Positions 1-7,363 of a stretch of 64,000 nt of DNA are shown here, in pieces. The stretch covers positions 124,001 through 188,000 of the forward strand of contig CAWHKD010000019.1 in the NCBI GenBank assembly GCA_963829845.1, written 5' to 3'. The notes under the pieces are model-generated. The model had not been told where the DNA came from and searched no databases. It saw nothing but the letters and a program-made list of their open reading frames with translations. Within the stretch, counting starts at the first letter, position 1; each line of letters opens with the position of its first letter. A program made the position numbers and the translations under genes. Origin of the DNA: Gaiellasilicea sp963829845. GTDB lineage: Bacteria > Actinomycetota > Thermoleophilia > Gaiellales > Gaiellaceae.

Positions 1-30
1 TGCGAGCGGCTCCGAGTACGATCAGCGAAT

Positions 31-104
31 CGGGGCGTGGCGCAGCCTGGTAGCGCGCTCGCTTTGGGAGCGAGAAGTCGCCGGTTCGAATCCGGCCGCC
101 CCGA
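31..104 (+). tRNA. tRNA-Pro(UGG)
   Basis: A 74-base cloverleaf. The acceptor stem CGGGGCG (31-37) pairs with CGCCCCG (97-103), followed by discriminator A. The anticodon loop CTTTGGGAG region reads TGG, and the T loop is TTCGAAT. The final A of CCA is not encoded. Confidence 0.95.
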
Positions 105-150
105 CCTATCTGGCGCAGGATCGGCATCCGCCTACCGACGGACGCCGATC

Positions 151-189
151 GCGCGAAAACCCCTGAAGGAGGCCTGCTTCGCGGGCCTC
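151..189 (-). terminator. Hairpin terminator with conserved CTTCAGGGG tail
   Basis: On the minus strand, 20 bases after the stop at 210, a 9-bp stem with one G-T pair (189-181 with 177-169) and a GAA loop is followed by CTTCAGGGGTTTTCGCGC (168-151, with one C between stem and tail). The same tail follows hairpins at 40353 and 53057, which supports a real terminator class and not a chance hairpin. Confidence 0.7.
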
Positions 190-209
190 AACAGCTCGAC
201 TCCTTGGAG

Positions 210-413
210 CTAGCTGTTGCGGCGGTCGGTGCCTGAGCGGCGGTCGGTGCCGGAGCGGCGCTCCTCGGCAGCCGAGCGGGGCTCGCCGAGGCTCGAGCGC
301 CGGTCCTCGCGGGCACGCCGGTCGCTCCCGGCTCGACGGTCGGGATCCGGGCTCGAGCCCGGCTCGGAGCCGGTGCGGAAGAGCGAGCCGAGCCAGTTGC
401 GGAGGGCGTTCAT
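210..413 (-). CDS. Small Arg-rich DRR-repeat protein (hypothetical)
   Basis: A 67-aa product of unknown function. The N-terminus (MNALRNWLGSLF) could form a short amphipathic helix. The remainder is highly charged and repetitive, with DRR triplets spaced 7-8 residues apart, including two consecutive copies of RRSGTDRR near the end. It lies 17 bases downstream of ctaG on the same strand and ahead of a good terminator, so it is probably cotranscribed with ctaG. The opposite-strand ORF here is even more biased and lacks any recognisable domain. Arg-rich DRR tails occur in membrane-surface proteins of several bacteria, but no function is assigned. The reading could also be chance coding in a GC-rich tail, so confidence is moderate. 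Confidence 0.5.
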   Translation of the reverse strand: MNALRNWLGSLFRTGSEPGSSPDPDRRAGSDRRAREDRRSSLGEPRSAAEERRSGTDRRSGTDRRNS

Positions 414-430
414 GCCCGTCAGGTTCGATC

Positions 431-1141
431 TCAGGCGACCGCGTCCTGCTCGGCGAAGAAGCGCGCGAAGAAGAACGCGAAGGCGGCGAAGAAGACGATC
501 GCCTCAGCTCCCGCCATCGAGACGCCAGCTATCTGCTGGTCGAGGATCGGCGACAGTCCCCACAGACGTGGCGTGTCCACGTAGAAGTCGTAGATCGGCT
601 CGGGCACGAGCGCCATCATCAGCCCGATCGGGCTCGCGAGCACGAAGGCGGCGAAGAGGTAGGCCGCCTTGGCGCCGGAGGCCAGGTCACCGTGCACGAT
701 CGGCCACCACAGGAGGACACCGGTGGCGAAATAGAGGACATGCTCGAGATGGAGCAGCGAGTGCTGGTGGCGGAGCGCAGCGTCGTAGATCCAGGGCAGG
801 TGCCAGACGCCGTAGTTGACCAACCAGAGCGCCAGCGCCAGCAGCGGTGGCACCCGCGGTGCGCGGGCGGCGAGCGCCGGTGGGATCCCGAGCACCGCCA
901 AGAGCGGAGCCCACTCAGCCAGCACGACATTCTGGATCAGGTGAACCGAGAGCAGGAAGTGGAGCGAGATCGTCTCGATGGGAGTGACCGAGACGGAGAG
1001 CAGGAGCACCATCGATGCGAGCCAGCACGCGATCCGCCAGCGGGGCGCCGGTACGCGCCGAAGCGCCCAGAAATACGCGACCGTGAGCACCGGGACGAGG
1101 ACGAGCGCGTGCGAGCTCCACGACCACGCATACGGATCCAC
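431..1141 (-). CDS. ctaG: CtaG-like cytochrome c oxidase assembly protein
   Basis: A 236-aa polytopic membrane protein of the caa3-type CtaG family (CtaG_BF), which helps mature the copper centre of aa3/caa3 oxidases in the cytoplasmic membrane. About six hydrophobic segments are visible. Family hallmarks are the His-containing segment HLIQNVVLAEWAPLL (residues about 67-81), the WHLPWIYD motif and the HSLLHLEHVLYF segment, whose histidines are candidate copper ligands. Length is typical (230-290). The GTG start at 1141 has no strong Shine-Dalgarno, but the next in-frame Met would remove part of the first helix. It has no oxidase subunit genes beside it and shares its strand with a small Arg-rich ORF. 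Confidence 0.9.
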   Translation of the reverse strand: MDPYAWSWSSHALVLVPVLTVAYFWALRRVPAPRWRIACWLASMVLLLSVSVTPIETISLHFLLSVHLIQNVVLAEWAPLLAVLGIPPALAARAPRVPPLLALALWLVNYGVWHLPWIYDAALRHQHSLLHLEHVLYFATGVLLWWPIVHGDLASGAKAAYLFAAFVLASPIGLMMALVPEPIYDFYVDTPRLWGLSPILDQQIAGVSMAGAEAIVFFAAFAFFFARFFAEQDAVA

Positions 1142-1163
1142 CCGGCTACGCTACGTGACCCGC

Positions 1164-1234
1164 GCGGGTGTAGCTCAATGGTAGAGCCCTAGCCTTCCAA
1201 GCTAGTTATGAGGGTTCGATTCCCTCCACCCGCT
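1164..1234 (+). tRNA. tRNA-Gly(UCC)
   Basis: A 71-base cloverleaf. The acceptor stem GCGGGTG (1164-1170) pairs with CACCCGC (1227-1233). The anticodon stem CTAGC/GCTAG encloses loop CTTCCAA with anticodon TCC, and the T loop is TTCGATT. Confidence 0.95.
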
Positions 1235-1241
1235 CCTCCTG

Positions 1242-1565
1242 ATGCATGCATCGATGACAACCACGAAGGGGACGGCCGAGGACATGGTCGCGATCGCGAC
1301 GATGGCCGGCGAGACGATGGTCGAGTGGCTCCGCGACATCGAGGGTTTCCAGGGGCTGCTCATGCTCAGTAACAACGAGACCGGCACGACGCACGTGATC
1401 TCGTTCTGGGAGAGCAAGGAGATCGCGGAGCGGAGCCGGGTCGCGCGGTTGAAGCTGCGCGATCGGATCACGACCACGGTCAGCGTCGAGGTGCAGGAAA
1501 CCGAGCCCTACGAGGTCTCGTTCGCCGACCTCACCGCACTTCGGGACGCCGCGCGGCCGGACTGA
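1242..1565 (+). CDS. Antibiotic biosynthesis monooxygenase-like small protein
   Basis: 107 aa (or 103 aa if ATG 1254 is used; neither start has a clear ribosome site). The sequence fits a dimeric alpha-beta barrel of the ABM/ferredoxin-like type. A helix with GETMVEWLRDIEGFQG leads into a strand reading LLMLSNNETGTTHVISFWES, then IAERSRVARLKLRDRI and a final TEPYEVSFADL strand. Such stand-alone domains act as small oxygenases or as ligand-binding dimers, and no substrate can be inferred. It starts a few bases after tRNA-Gly and is followed by a hairpin at 1586-1605. Confidence 0.6.
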   Translation: MHASMTTTKGTAEDMVAIATMAGETMVEWLRDIEGFQGLLMLSNNETGTTHVISFWESKEIAERSRVARLKLRDRITTTVSVEVQETEPYEVSFADLTALRDAARPD

Positions 1566-1585
1566 GAGCGCCGCAGGCTCTCGCC

Positions 1586-1605
1586 GAGCGCCGTCCGCGG
1601 CGCTC
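1586..1605 (+). terminator. 8-bp GC hairpin between genes
   Basis: GAGCGCCG (1586-1593), TCCG loop, CGGCGCTC (1598-1605), located between the ABM-like gene and the exporter. There is no T-tract, so termination is only possible. Confidence 0.35.
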
Positions 1606-1620
1606 CGTAGGCTCCGCCGG

Positions 1621-2832
1621 ATGGAGGAGCGCCTCGTCCGCTTCCGCCCGCGGGCTGTCCTCGTTGTGCTGGGGATGATCCTTGCAGGCGTCGTCCTGAT
1701 CGAGGTCGTCCGGGCGGCGCAGGGGATCCTGATCTGGATCTTCGTCGCGATCTTCCTGGCCCTTGCGCTGAACCCGGCAGTCGAAGCGCTCCAGCAGCGG
1801 GGCATCGCGCGCCGCGGGCTCGCCGTCGGGATCGTCTTCATCAGCGCGATCCTCATCATCGCCGCGATCGCGGCGACGATCATCCCGACGCTCGTCTCCC
1901 AGGTGAACGACTTCGTCGACGCGGTTCCCGGCTATGTCGAGGACCTGACCGCCGGGCGGGGGAAGCTGGGCTTCCTCGAGCGCGAGTATCAGATCACCGA
2001 GCGCGTGCGCGAGGCGCTCGGTGACGGCGGTGCGTCCAAGTTGCTTGGTTTCTCCGGGACGGCCCTGGCCGTGACGAAGGGCGTCGTCACGGCGGTGGTC
2101 GCGACGGTGACGATCGCCTTCCTGACCTTCTTCATGCTGCTCGAGGGGCCGGCGTGGGTCGAGCGCTTCTACAGCCTGCTGCCTGCCGAGCAGCAGCCGC
2201 GCTGGCGCAAGATCGGGACCGACATCTACCGGACGATCGGCGGCTACGTGACCGGCAACCTCGCGATCAGCCTGATCGCCGGCGTCGTCTCGACCGCCGT
2301 CCTGCTCGCACTCGACGTCCCGTTCGCAATTGCGCTCGGGCTCCTCGTCGCGATCCTCGACCTGATCCCGCTCGCGGGCGCGACGATCGCGGCGATCCTC
2401 GTTACGACGGTCGCATTCCTCGACGCGACCACGTCGGGCGTGATCGTGCTGATCTTCTTCATCCTCTACCAGCAGCTCGAGAACCATGTCCTGCAGCCGG
2501 TCGTGTACGGACGGACCGTGCAGCTGTCGCCGCTCGCCGTGTTGATCGCCGTTCTGATCGGCGCCGAGCTCGCCGGCGTCGTGGGCGCGCTCGCCGCGAT
2601 CCCCGTCGCCGGCACGATCCAGGTGGTCCTCCGCGACTGGCTCGAGCGACGCCGGCGCGAAAGGCCGGGCCAACAGCCGAGCCGACTGCCGGCTAGCCAG
2701 GAAGACCAGTCCGCGAAGATAACTCGATCGGATGATCACAGCCTGCCGGCTGACATCCGATCGACAGGGGAGTGGGAGGGCACCGGACCCGGATCTCGAT
2801 CCTCGCGCTCGCGCTCGCGTTGGGAGTGCTGA
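1621..2832 (+). CDS. AI-2E family transporter
   Basis: A 403-aa integral membrane protein of the AI-2E transporter family (PerM/YdiK/TqsA type), predicted to export small molecules or act as a secondary antiporter. Paired hydrophobic segments open the protein (residues about 12-55 and 70-95). A soluble linker with coiled tendency (GYVEDLTAGRG...) follows, then five to six helices including the family's glycine/proline-rich block DLIPLAGATIAAIL and the TVQLSPLAVLIAVLIGAELAG segment. The last 45 residues are Arg/Ser-rich and unstructured, and overlap the next gene by 61 bases in another frame. The tail may have been lengthened by loss of an earlier stop. The substrate is unknown. Confidence 0.88.
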   Translation: MEERLVRFRPRAVLVVLGMILAGVVLIEVVRAAQGILIWIFVAIFLALALNPAVEALQQRGIARRGLAVGIVFISAILIIAAIAATIIPTLVSQVNDFVDAVPGYVEDLTAGRGKLGFLEREYQITERVREALGDGGASKLLGFSGTALAVTKGVVTAVVATVTIAFLTFFMLLEGPAWVERFYSLLPAEQQPRWRKIGTDIYRTIGGYVTGNLAISLIAGVVSTAVLLALDVPFAIALGLLVAILDLIPLAGATIAAILVTTVAFLDATTSGVIVLIFFILYQQLENHVLQPVVYGRTVQLSPLAVLIAVLIGAELAGVVGALAAIPVAGTIQVVLRDWLERRRRERPGQQPSRLPASQEDQSAKITRSDDHSLPADIRSTGEWEGTGPGSRSSRSRSRWEC

Positions 2833-3320
2833 GCGTCTTCGCGGCGGGCGCCGGCGCCGCGTCGCAGCCCGTCCGCAGGCTCGCCGCGGCCGACCAGCTC
2901 GAGACCCAGGTGCTTGTCGAGTTGAACGGGATCAGGCGCCGGCACGGCCTGACTCCATTGACCCTGTCCCGGCCTCTGTCCACGGCCGCCGACGCGCACT
3001 CGCGCGCGATGGGCCGGTTCGGCTTCTTCGACCACGACTCGCGTGACGGCTCCGAGTTCTGGGAGCGCGTGCAGCGCTACTACGGCCCGAACGGCTACAA
3101 GAGCTGGTCGGTCGGCGAGAACTTGCTCTGGTCGTCTGGCAACGTGAGCGCCGCCGCCGCGCTCAAGCTCTGGATGGGGAGCACGGGGCATCGCAAGAAC
3201 ATCCTCACGGCGCGCTGGCGCGAGATCGGCCTCTCCGCTCTCGAGGTCCGCGCCGCCCCGGGGGTCTACGGCGGCCGCGACGTCGTCATCATCACAACCG
3301 ATTTCGGCGTCCGCTCCTAG
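2772..3320 (+). CDS. Secreted CAP-domain protein
   Basis: 182 aa starting at a GTG with GGGGA just upstream. A signal peptide (ISILALALALGVLSVFAAGAGA) is followed by a CAP/SCP domain (CAP family, PF00188). The domain opens with LVELNGIRRRHGLTPL, carries the first conserved histidine in DAHSRAMGRFGFFDH, the ENL motif in WSVGENLLW, and ends with the family's GHRKNIL signature and ITTDFG strand. CAP proteins act outside the cell, and the bacterial versions are largely uncharacterised. The length equals a minimal single-domain member. It overlaps the exporter tail and is followed by a short inverted repeat before tRNA-Arg. Confidence 0.85.
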   Translation: MGGHRTRISILALALALGVLSVFAAGAGAASQPVRRLAAADQLETQVLVELNGIRRRHGLTPLTLSRPLSTAADAHSRAMGRFGFFDHDSRDGSEFWERVQRYYGPNGYKSWSVGENLLWSSGNVSAAAALKLWMGSTGHRKNILTARWREIGLSALEVRAAPGVYGGRDVVIITTDFGVRS

Positions 3321-3348
3321 CCTGCGACAGGGCTAGGCTGTCCGCTGA

Positions 3349-3421
3349 GCGCCCGTAGCTCAGTGGACAGAGCGACGGACTTCTAATCCGTTGGTCGGAG
3401 GTTCGAATCCTCCCGGGCGCA
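3349..3421 (+). tRNA. tRNA-Arg(UCU), island attachment target
   Basis: A 73-base cloverleaf. The acceptor GCGCCCG (3349-3355) pairs with CGGGCGC (3414-3420). The stem ACGGA/TCCGT holds loop CTTCTAA with anticodon TCT. The 3' 48 bases are repeated exactly at 6184-6231. Confidence 0.95.
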
Positions 3422-3423
3422 TC
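3376..3423 (+). repeat. Left attachment-type direct repeat (tRNA-Arg 3' half)
   Basis: 48 bases identical to 6184-6231, running from the anticodon stem to two bases past the tRNA. The repeat length and its position at a tRNA 3' end are typical of tyrosine-recombinase integration sites. Confidence 0.8.
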
Positions 3424-4060
3424 TAGGAATCCCCGCAAACTCCACAGGAATCGTGGCTCTTTCCCGTGCCGCATGCCATCACCAGTTGGCCGCGATCGGC
3501 CAGGGCGAGTCCCTGCAGGCAGTCTTGTATCGCTCGGCGCTGGTGCGGCCTGGGCTTCTTTCGCTTGGGCTTCGCTGGGCGGAAGTGGCTGATTGAAGTC
3601 GGCCATGCGACCTCTAGCACGGCGAGTTGTGAGCGGAGGATGGTCCCGACCGGCTTCTCCTGTCCCTCAATGGCCTGTCGAGCACGTCTCCCGAGGTGAT
3701 CGGTGGTCGCGATCAGGAGACGGTAGGAGAACTGCTCTCGACCCGACTCGGAGAGGAACGAGTCAACATCCGCCTTGCGGATCGCGTAAGCCGGCGCGTA
3801 GTGCTTCGCCTGCACCGCCCACAACTCGCCGTCGAATGTTTCTGCGACGAGTTTCGATACCGGCGTCTGCACCCCAGCGGCCAGGCCAATCCTCCCAGCG
3901 CCAGACGCGCTTCAGCGTCGCCCGGTACTCGGGAGCGTTCTCAAGCAGCCACGCGCAGACTCGCTCGAAGTCCCTGCCGCCGGCCTCCGAAAGCTCGGCA
4001 GCGATGGGCGCCAAATCGTCCTCCGTCAGGTCGACGTCGACCTCGCCCGGGTTCTGCTCG
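3423..4060 (-). pseudogene. Remnant of restriction-type DEAD/DEAH helicase
   Basis: The N-terminal part of a large helicase with an Mrr-like nuclease domain, of the kind found in type ISP/III-like restriction systems. The pieces read in order DLAPIAAELSEAGGRDFERV and WRWEDWPGRWGADAGI (about 4050-3855), then a one-base insertion in the TTT at 3852-3854 shifts to LVAETFDGELWAVQAKHYAP, with the nuclease core Q-x-K and the SFLSES segment. RPHQRRAIQDCLQG (the Q motif) and MACGTGKS (Walker A) follow. The reading stops at 3423, inside the attachment repeat, so every helicase motif after motif I is gone. Its own start is lost at the junction near 4060. Confidence 0.75.
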
Positions 4061-4088
4061 AGGCTCGGCGCTGCCGCTACGCCACGAG

Positions 4089-6183
4089 TCAGCCTGACGT
4101 CGCCCGGTTCGTGAAGGTCACGGTCGTGATCGAGGCTGCAGCGAGCCCCACGTTCGCAAACCCGAGGAACGGAGACGGCGGATCGCAACGATCCACCGGC
4201 GCGCACACAATCGAATCCACGGCGAAGCCGAGGTCGCCGCCGAGGCAACCGGTGCCGCACCCGTACTCGTTGATCCAGTACTTGCCGTCCGAGTTGCCTG
4301 CATTCACGGCGGGCAGCACCAGGTCGATGCACGATCCGGCGGCGACGTCGCGGTCGCCTACCGGCGTCAGGAACCTGAAGGTGGTCCCAGCTGCGATCCC
4401 TGCGCCTGCGGCCTTGCAGAGCCGCAGCGTGCCGCGGCTGGAGCGGTTGGTGAACGTCACGGTCGTGACCGAGCCGCATCGAGCCCCACGTTCGCAAACC
4501 CGAGGAACGGAGACGGCGGATCGCAACGATCCACCGGCGCGCACACGATCGAATCCACGGCGAAGCCGAGGTCGCCGCCGAGGCAACCGGTGCCGCACCC
4601 GTACTCGTTGATCCAGTACTTGCCGTCCGAGTTGCCTGCATTCACGGCGGGCAGCACCAAGTCGACACAGGATCCAGCCGCCACCACCGTGAACTGACTG
4701 ACCGGAGTACTGAACCTGAACAGATCGCCCGTGTTGATGCCGATGCCGGCGGCCTTGCAGAGACGCAGCGTGCCGCGGCTCGAGCGGTTGGTGAACGTGA
4801 CGGTGGTCGTGGAGGCTGCCACCAACCCGACCCTGGTCGTCCCGACGGACTCCGAGGTGCTCGAGCAGCGTGCCGGGTCGCAGGTTATCGAGGCGACCAC
4901 GAACCCCTGATCGGTGCCGAGGCAGTTGGCTCCGCACCCAGTACTCGTAGACGCCGTACTTGCCATCCGAATCGCCCGTGTTCACCTCGGGCAGCACGAG
5001 GTCGATGCACGATCCTGCGGCGACGCTCGCGGTCGCCCACCGGCGTCAGGAACTTGAAGGTCGTCCCGACCGTGATTCCCGTCCCGGCGGCCTTGCAGAG
5101 GCGAAGGGTGCCGCGGCTCGAGCGGTTGGTGAACGTCACCGTCGTCCGCTCGCCACCCGAGAGGCCCACCCTCGTCGTGCCGACGGACTCCGAGGTGCTC
5201 GAGCAGCGTGCCGGGTCGCAGGTGATCGAGGCGACCACGAACCCCTGATCGGTGCCGAGGCAGTTGGCTCCGCACCCGTACTCGTAGACGCCGTACTTGC
5301 CATCCGAATCGCCCGTGTTCACCTCGGGCAGCACGAGGTCGATGCACGATCCTGCGGCGACGTCGCGGTCGCCTACCGGCGTCAGGAACTTGAAGGTCGT
5401 CCCGGCCGTGATCCCCGTCCCGGCGGCCTTGCAGAGCCTCAGCGTCCCCAGCGTCGAGCGGTTCGTGAACGTCACGGACGTGGTGGCGCCAGCAGTAACC
5501 CGCGCATCGAGGGAGCCTCGGTCGAGATCGACGTTCGAGCACGCGGTCACGGGATCGCACACGATCGAGCATGACCGCCACGTCCTGGTGGAATGCTCTC
5601 CGCGACGCCCAGCGTCGCCGACGCCGGCGGCGCAGGAAGCTTGAGCTTGCCTTCGTTGAACGACGTCAATGTGTTGACGAGCGCACTCAGCGTTGTCGGG
5701 TTCAGCGTTGTTCCCAGCTCGATCTCACCCGTTTCGTCGACCGTGATCTGGATCCCGGCGTTGGCGCTGGCAACGGCCTGTGAGACCGCGCTCGTAGGCT
5801 GAACGCCACGCAGGATGTTCATATCGGCGGCGAGCAACTGCTGGACGAGGTTGAGGAGCAGAGGACTCGAGTAGGAGACGGCCGGCGCCGCAACGAGAAC
5901 GGCCTGCACCTCGGCGGCGCTCAACTGCTGTCCGTCAATCGTCAACTCGACCGGGGTCGGAAGCATCCGGAGGACTTCGTCAGGATGAGTCCTGAAGTAC
6001 CCCTTGGATAGGGTCTGCTCCCGTCCGCGGCACTTCGAGGCGCTGACATCCGCCCGCTGCGATGGCCACCGTGCGCACAACCCCGGCGAGCGACACCGTG
6101 AAGTCGAACGTCTCGCCGACGTCGACTCCCGGACCGGCCTGCTTGCACAGCCTCAGGAAGTCGCTGGTTGCAGCAGCCCGGCT
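4089..6183 (-). pseudogene. Broken secreted repeat protein with GY(W/F)xTHP-type domain
   Basis: Read on the minus strand across at least five frame changes. The first unit, LRLCKQAGPGVDVGETFDF (about 6150), is a prealbumin-like fold repeat. TLSKGYFRTHPDEV (about 6000) opens a domain resembling the GYWKTHP segments of secreted proteins, continued by LLLNLVQQLLAADMNILRGV. Four tandem repeats follow, each with VTFTNRS..GTLRLCKAAG, FLTPVGDRDVAAGSC, LVLPxVNxGxSDGKY and a Cys pair in YGCGxxCLG. Frames break near 6010, 5575, 5030, 4940 and 4480, each explained by a one- or two-base indel relative to a sister repeat. It would have been a cell-surface or adhesion protein. Decay in the island is the simplest reading, though assembly errors in tandem repeats could contribute. 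Confidence 0.65.
4105..5480. repeat. Four tandem repeats of about 338 bp
   Basis: The recurrent block GAGCGGTTGGTGAACGTCAC or a close variant occurs near 4440, 4780, 5118 and 5457, with a degenerate copy near 4105, giving a period of about 335-340 bases. The units encode the about 112-aa prealbumin-like repeats of the broken secreted protein. Confidence 0.8.
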
Positions 6184-6231
6184 CGGACTTCTAATCCGTT
6201 GGTCGGAGGTTCGAATCCTCCCGGGCGCATC
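6184..6231 (+). repeat. Right attachment-type direct repeat (tRNA-Arg fragment)
   Basis: An exact 48-bp copy of 3376-3423. The 5' half of the tRNA is absent, so this is not a functional gene. It marks the right end of the island. Confidence 0.8.
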
Positions 6232-6312
6232 GAGAAGTCCCGCAAGGCCGCGGTAGGGCCTCACTTGACGCGAACATGCGCTCCTGTCACACAGCCGTGG
6301 GCTACTGGAGAC

Positions 6313-6597
6313 CTAGTCGGTCATTCGAAATGCGACCTCATACTTCGCCACTGACGTGCGCTGACCCGGAGTGTCGCCCGCAGGCATCGCGCTCAATGCA
6401 GCGTCGCCACGGGCGTAGTCGTCCTCGTTCTCGAAGAGCAGAACCACGATCGACTTCTCGGCCTCCGGATCGTGGAGAACGATGATCTCCTTCGCCGGCA
6501 CATCGTCTGGCCGGTCGCTCTCCTGCATCTCTTTCTCCATCTCCGCCATTCGCTCGGCGCTGACACCATCGAAGGACACGACTCGTGCGAGCGGCAT
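6313..6597 (-). CDS. ABM-like alpha-beta barrel protein (hypothetical)
   Basis: 94 aa from the ATG at 6597, which has AAGGAG seven bases upstream. This supports it over the longer 115-aa reading. The sequence MPLARVVSFDGVSAERMAEMEKEM, EIIVLHDPEAEKSIVVLLFENEDDYARGDAALSAMP and RTSVAKYEVAFRM alternates strands and helices as in dimeric alpha-beta barrel proteins of the antibiotic-biosynthesis-monooxygenase superfamily. Similar small proteins are common in actinobacteria, and their ligand is unknown. It lies 175 bases downstream of the xEK-repeat gene on the same strand, so cotranscription is possible but not shown. The 81 bases between it and the island's right repeat hold nothing recognisable. 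Confidence 0.65.
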   Translation of the reverse strand: MPLARVVSFDGVSAERMAEMEKEMQESDRPDDVPAKEIIVLHDPEAEKSIVVLLFENEDDYARGDAALSAMPAGDTPGQRTSVAKYEVAFRMTD

Positions 6598-6772
6598 GCC
6601 TGGCTCCTTCCTGAGGGGTGGGCCGACTCTAACGCCCCGAGCGAGCACCAGCAGCCACAACCTGGCCGCTCAGAGGCATCGGGTGCACGCAGGCAATCCA
6701 CCACCGCGGATGGGGCGAGGTGTGGCTCCCCCTACGGCAGAGAGCGGAAGAAAAGCCGCGCTGTCGTCCGAG

Positions 6773-7291
6773 CTAGCGTGAGGCTCGCTTTCGAAGCTCC
6801 TCAACTTGATCGGTGAGCTCACTGACCCGGTTCGCCAAACCCGCCACAGCACTGATGATCTGCTCGATGCGGGGATCGGGACCAGGCATGACTCCAGGAT
6901 CGAACGTCCCGTCGTTCTCTAGCTTTTCAAACTTGACATCCTTGTTCTCGCGCTTTTCAAGCTTCTCAACCTTTTCCTTCTCGGGCTTTTCGAGTTTCTC
7001 GTTTTTCTCGAACTTTTCCGGCTTCTCCGGCTTCTCGGCTTTTTCAATTTTAATTTCCTTGAGCCAGTCTTTCGCGATTTCGGGAAAATCCTTGTCGAAG
7101 AAGTCCTTCAGAGAGGTCTTTCCTGCCTCGAAGGGACTCTTGCTGCCCACGAAGCCGAGAATCGCTGACAGATCCCGCACTCTCAGTTCTGTCAGCGGGG
7201 TATCAAGACTGATCTGAACCTCTGGCCTGTCCTTTGCCGAAACGAAAGGCTCCTTGGATTGGTCATTGGCATCTCTGCGTGCCCTTGCCAT
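6773..7291 (-). CDS. xEK-triplet repeat protein, candidate ATP-grasp substrate
   Basis: 172 aa from the ATG at 7291, with AAAAAGGAG upstream. An upstream in-frame start at 7363 lacks this site. Residues 22-78 look folded (VQISLDTPLTELRVRDLSAI, then LKDFFDKDFPEIAKDWLKEI). Residues 82-105 are eight unbroken xEK triplets (I, A, P, P, F, N, L, P as first residue), followed by EK, VEK, LEK, REN, KDVK, FEK, LEN up to 126. The C-terminus (141-170) is a predicted coiled coil. The gene is the third of a minus-strand operon after two ATP-grasp proteins, and its base composition is visibly AT-richer than its neighbours. Regular Glu/Lys pairs next to ATP-grasp ligases resemble a graspetide-type precursor, but it may equally be a structural linker protein. 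Confidence 0.7.
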   Translation of the reverse strand: MARARRDANDQSKEPFVSAKDRPEVQISLDTPLTELRVRDLSAILGFVGSKSPFEAGKTSLKDFFDKDFPEIAKDWLKEIKIEKAEKPEKPEKFEKNEKLEKPEKEKVEKLEKRENKDVKFEKLENDGTFDPGVMPGPDPRIEQIISAVAGLANRVSELTDQVEELRKRASR

Positions 7292-7363
7292 TGCGACTCC
7301 TTTTTCGTATCGTGCCCACGACATCGCCTGTCTTGCGGTAATAGCGCTGGTAACACGCATCAC

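Larger units (their letters stand above)
3376..6231. mobile_element. Decayed tRNA-Arg-integrated island remnant, 2.8 kb
   Basis: The interval between two identical 48-bp copies of the tRNA-Arg 3' half (copies offset by 2808 bases). All coding content is broken: a helicase fragment ending at the left repeat, and a secreted repeat protein interrupted by several one-base frameshifts that runs up to the right repeat. No integrase, excisionase or relaxase is left. The tRNA is kept intact at the left end and the right copy is only a fragment, which is the usual outcome of site-specific integration followed by deletion. Island identity is inference from the repeats and the gene decay. Confidence 0.65.

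Noticed and set aside
6184..6231. A second tRNA-Arg
   Set aside because: Only the 3' 48 bases are present. The acceptor 5' strand and D arm are missing, so it is an attachment remnant.
6952..7050. A+G-rich direct repeats as a possible CRISPR or satellite array
   Set aside because: The period is nine bases and is explained by coding of xEK triplets in an otherwise normal gene.
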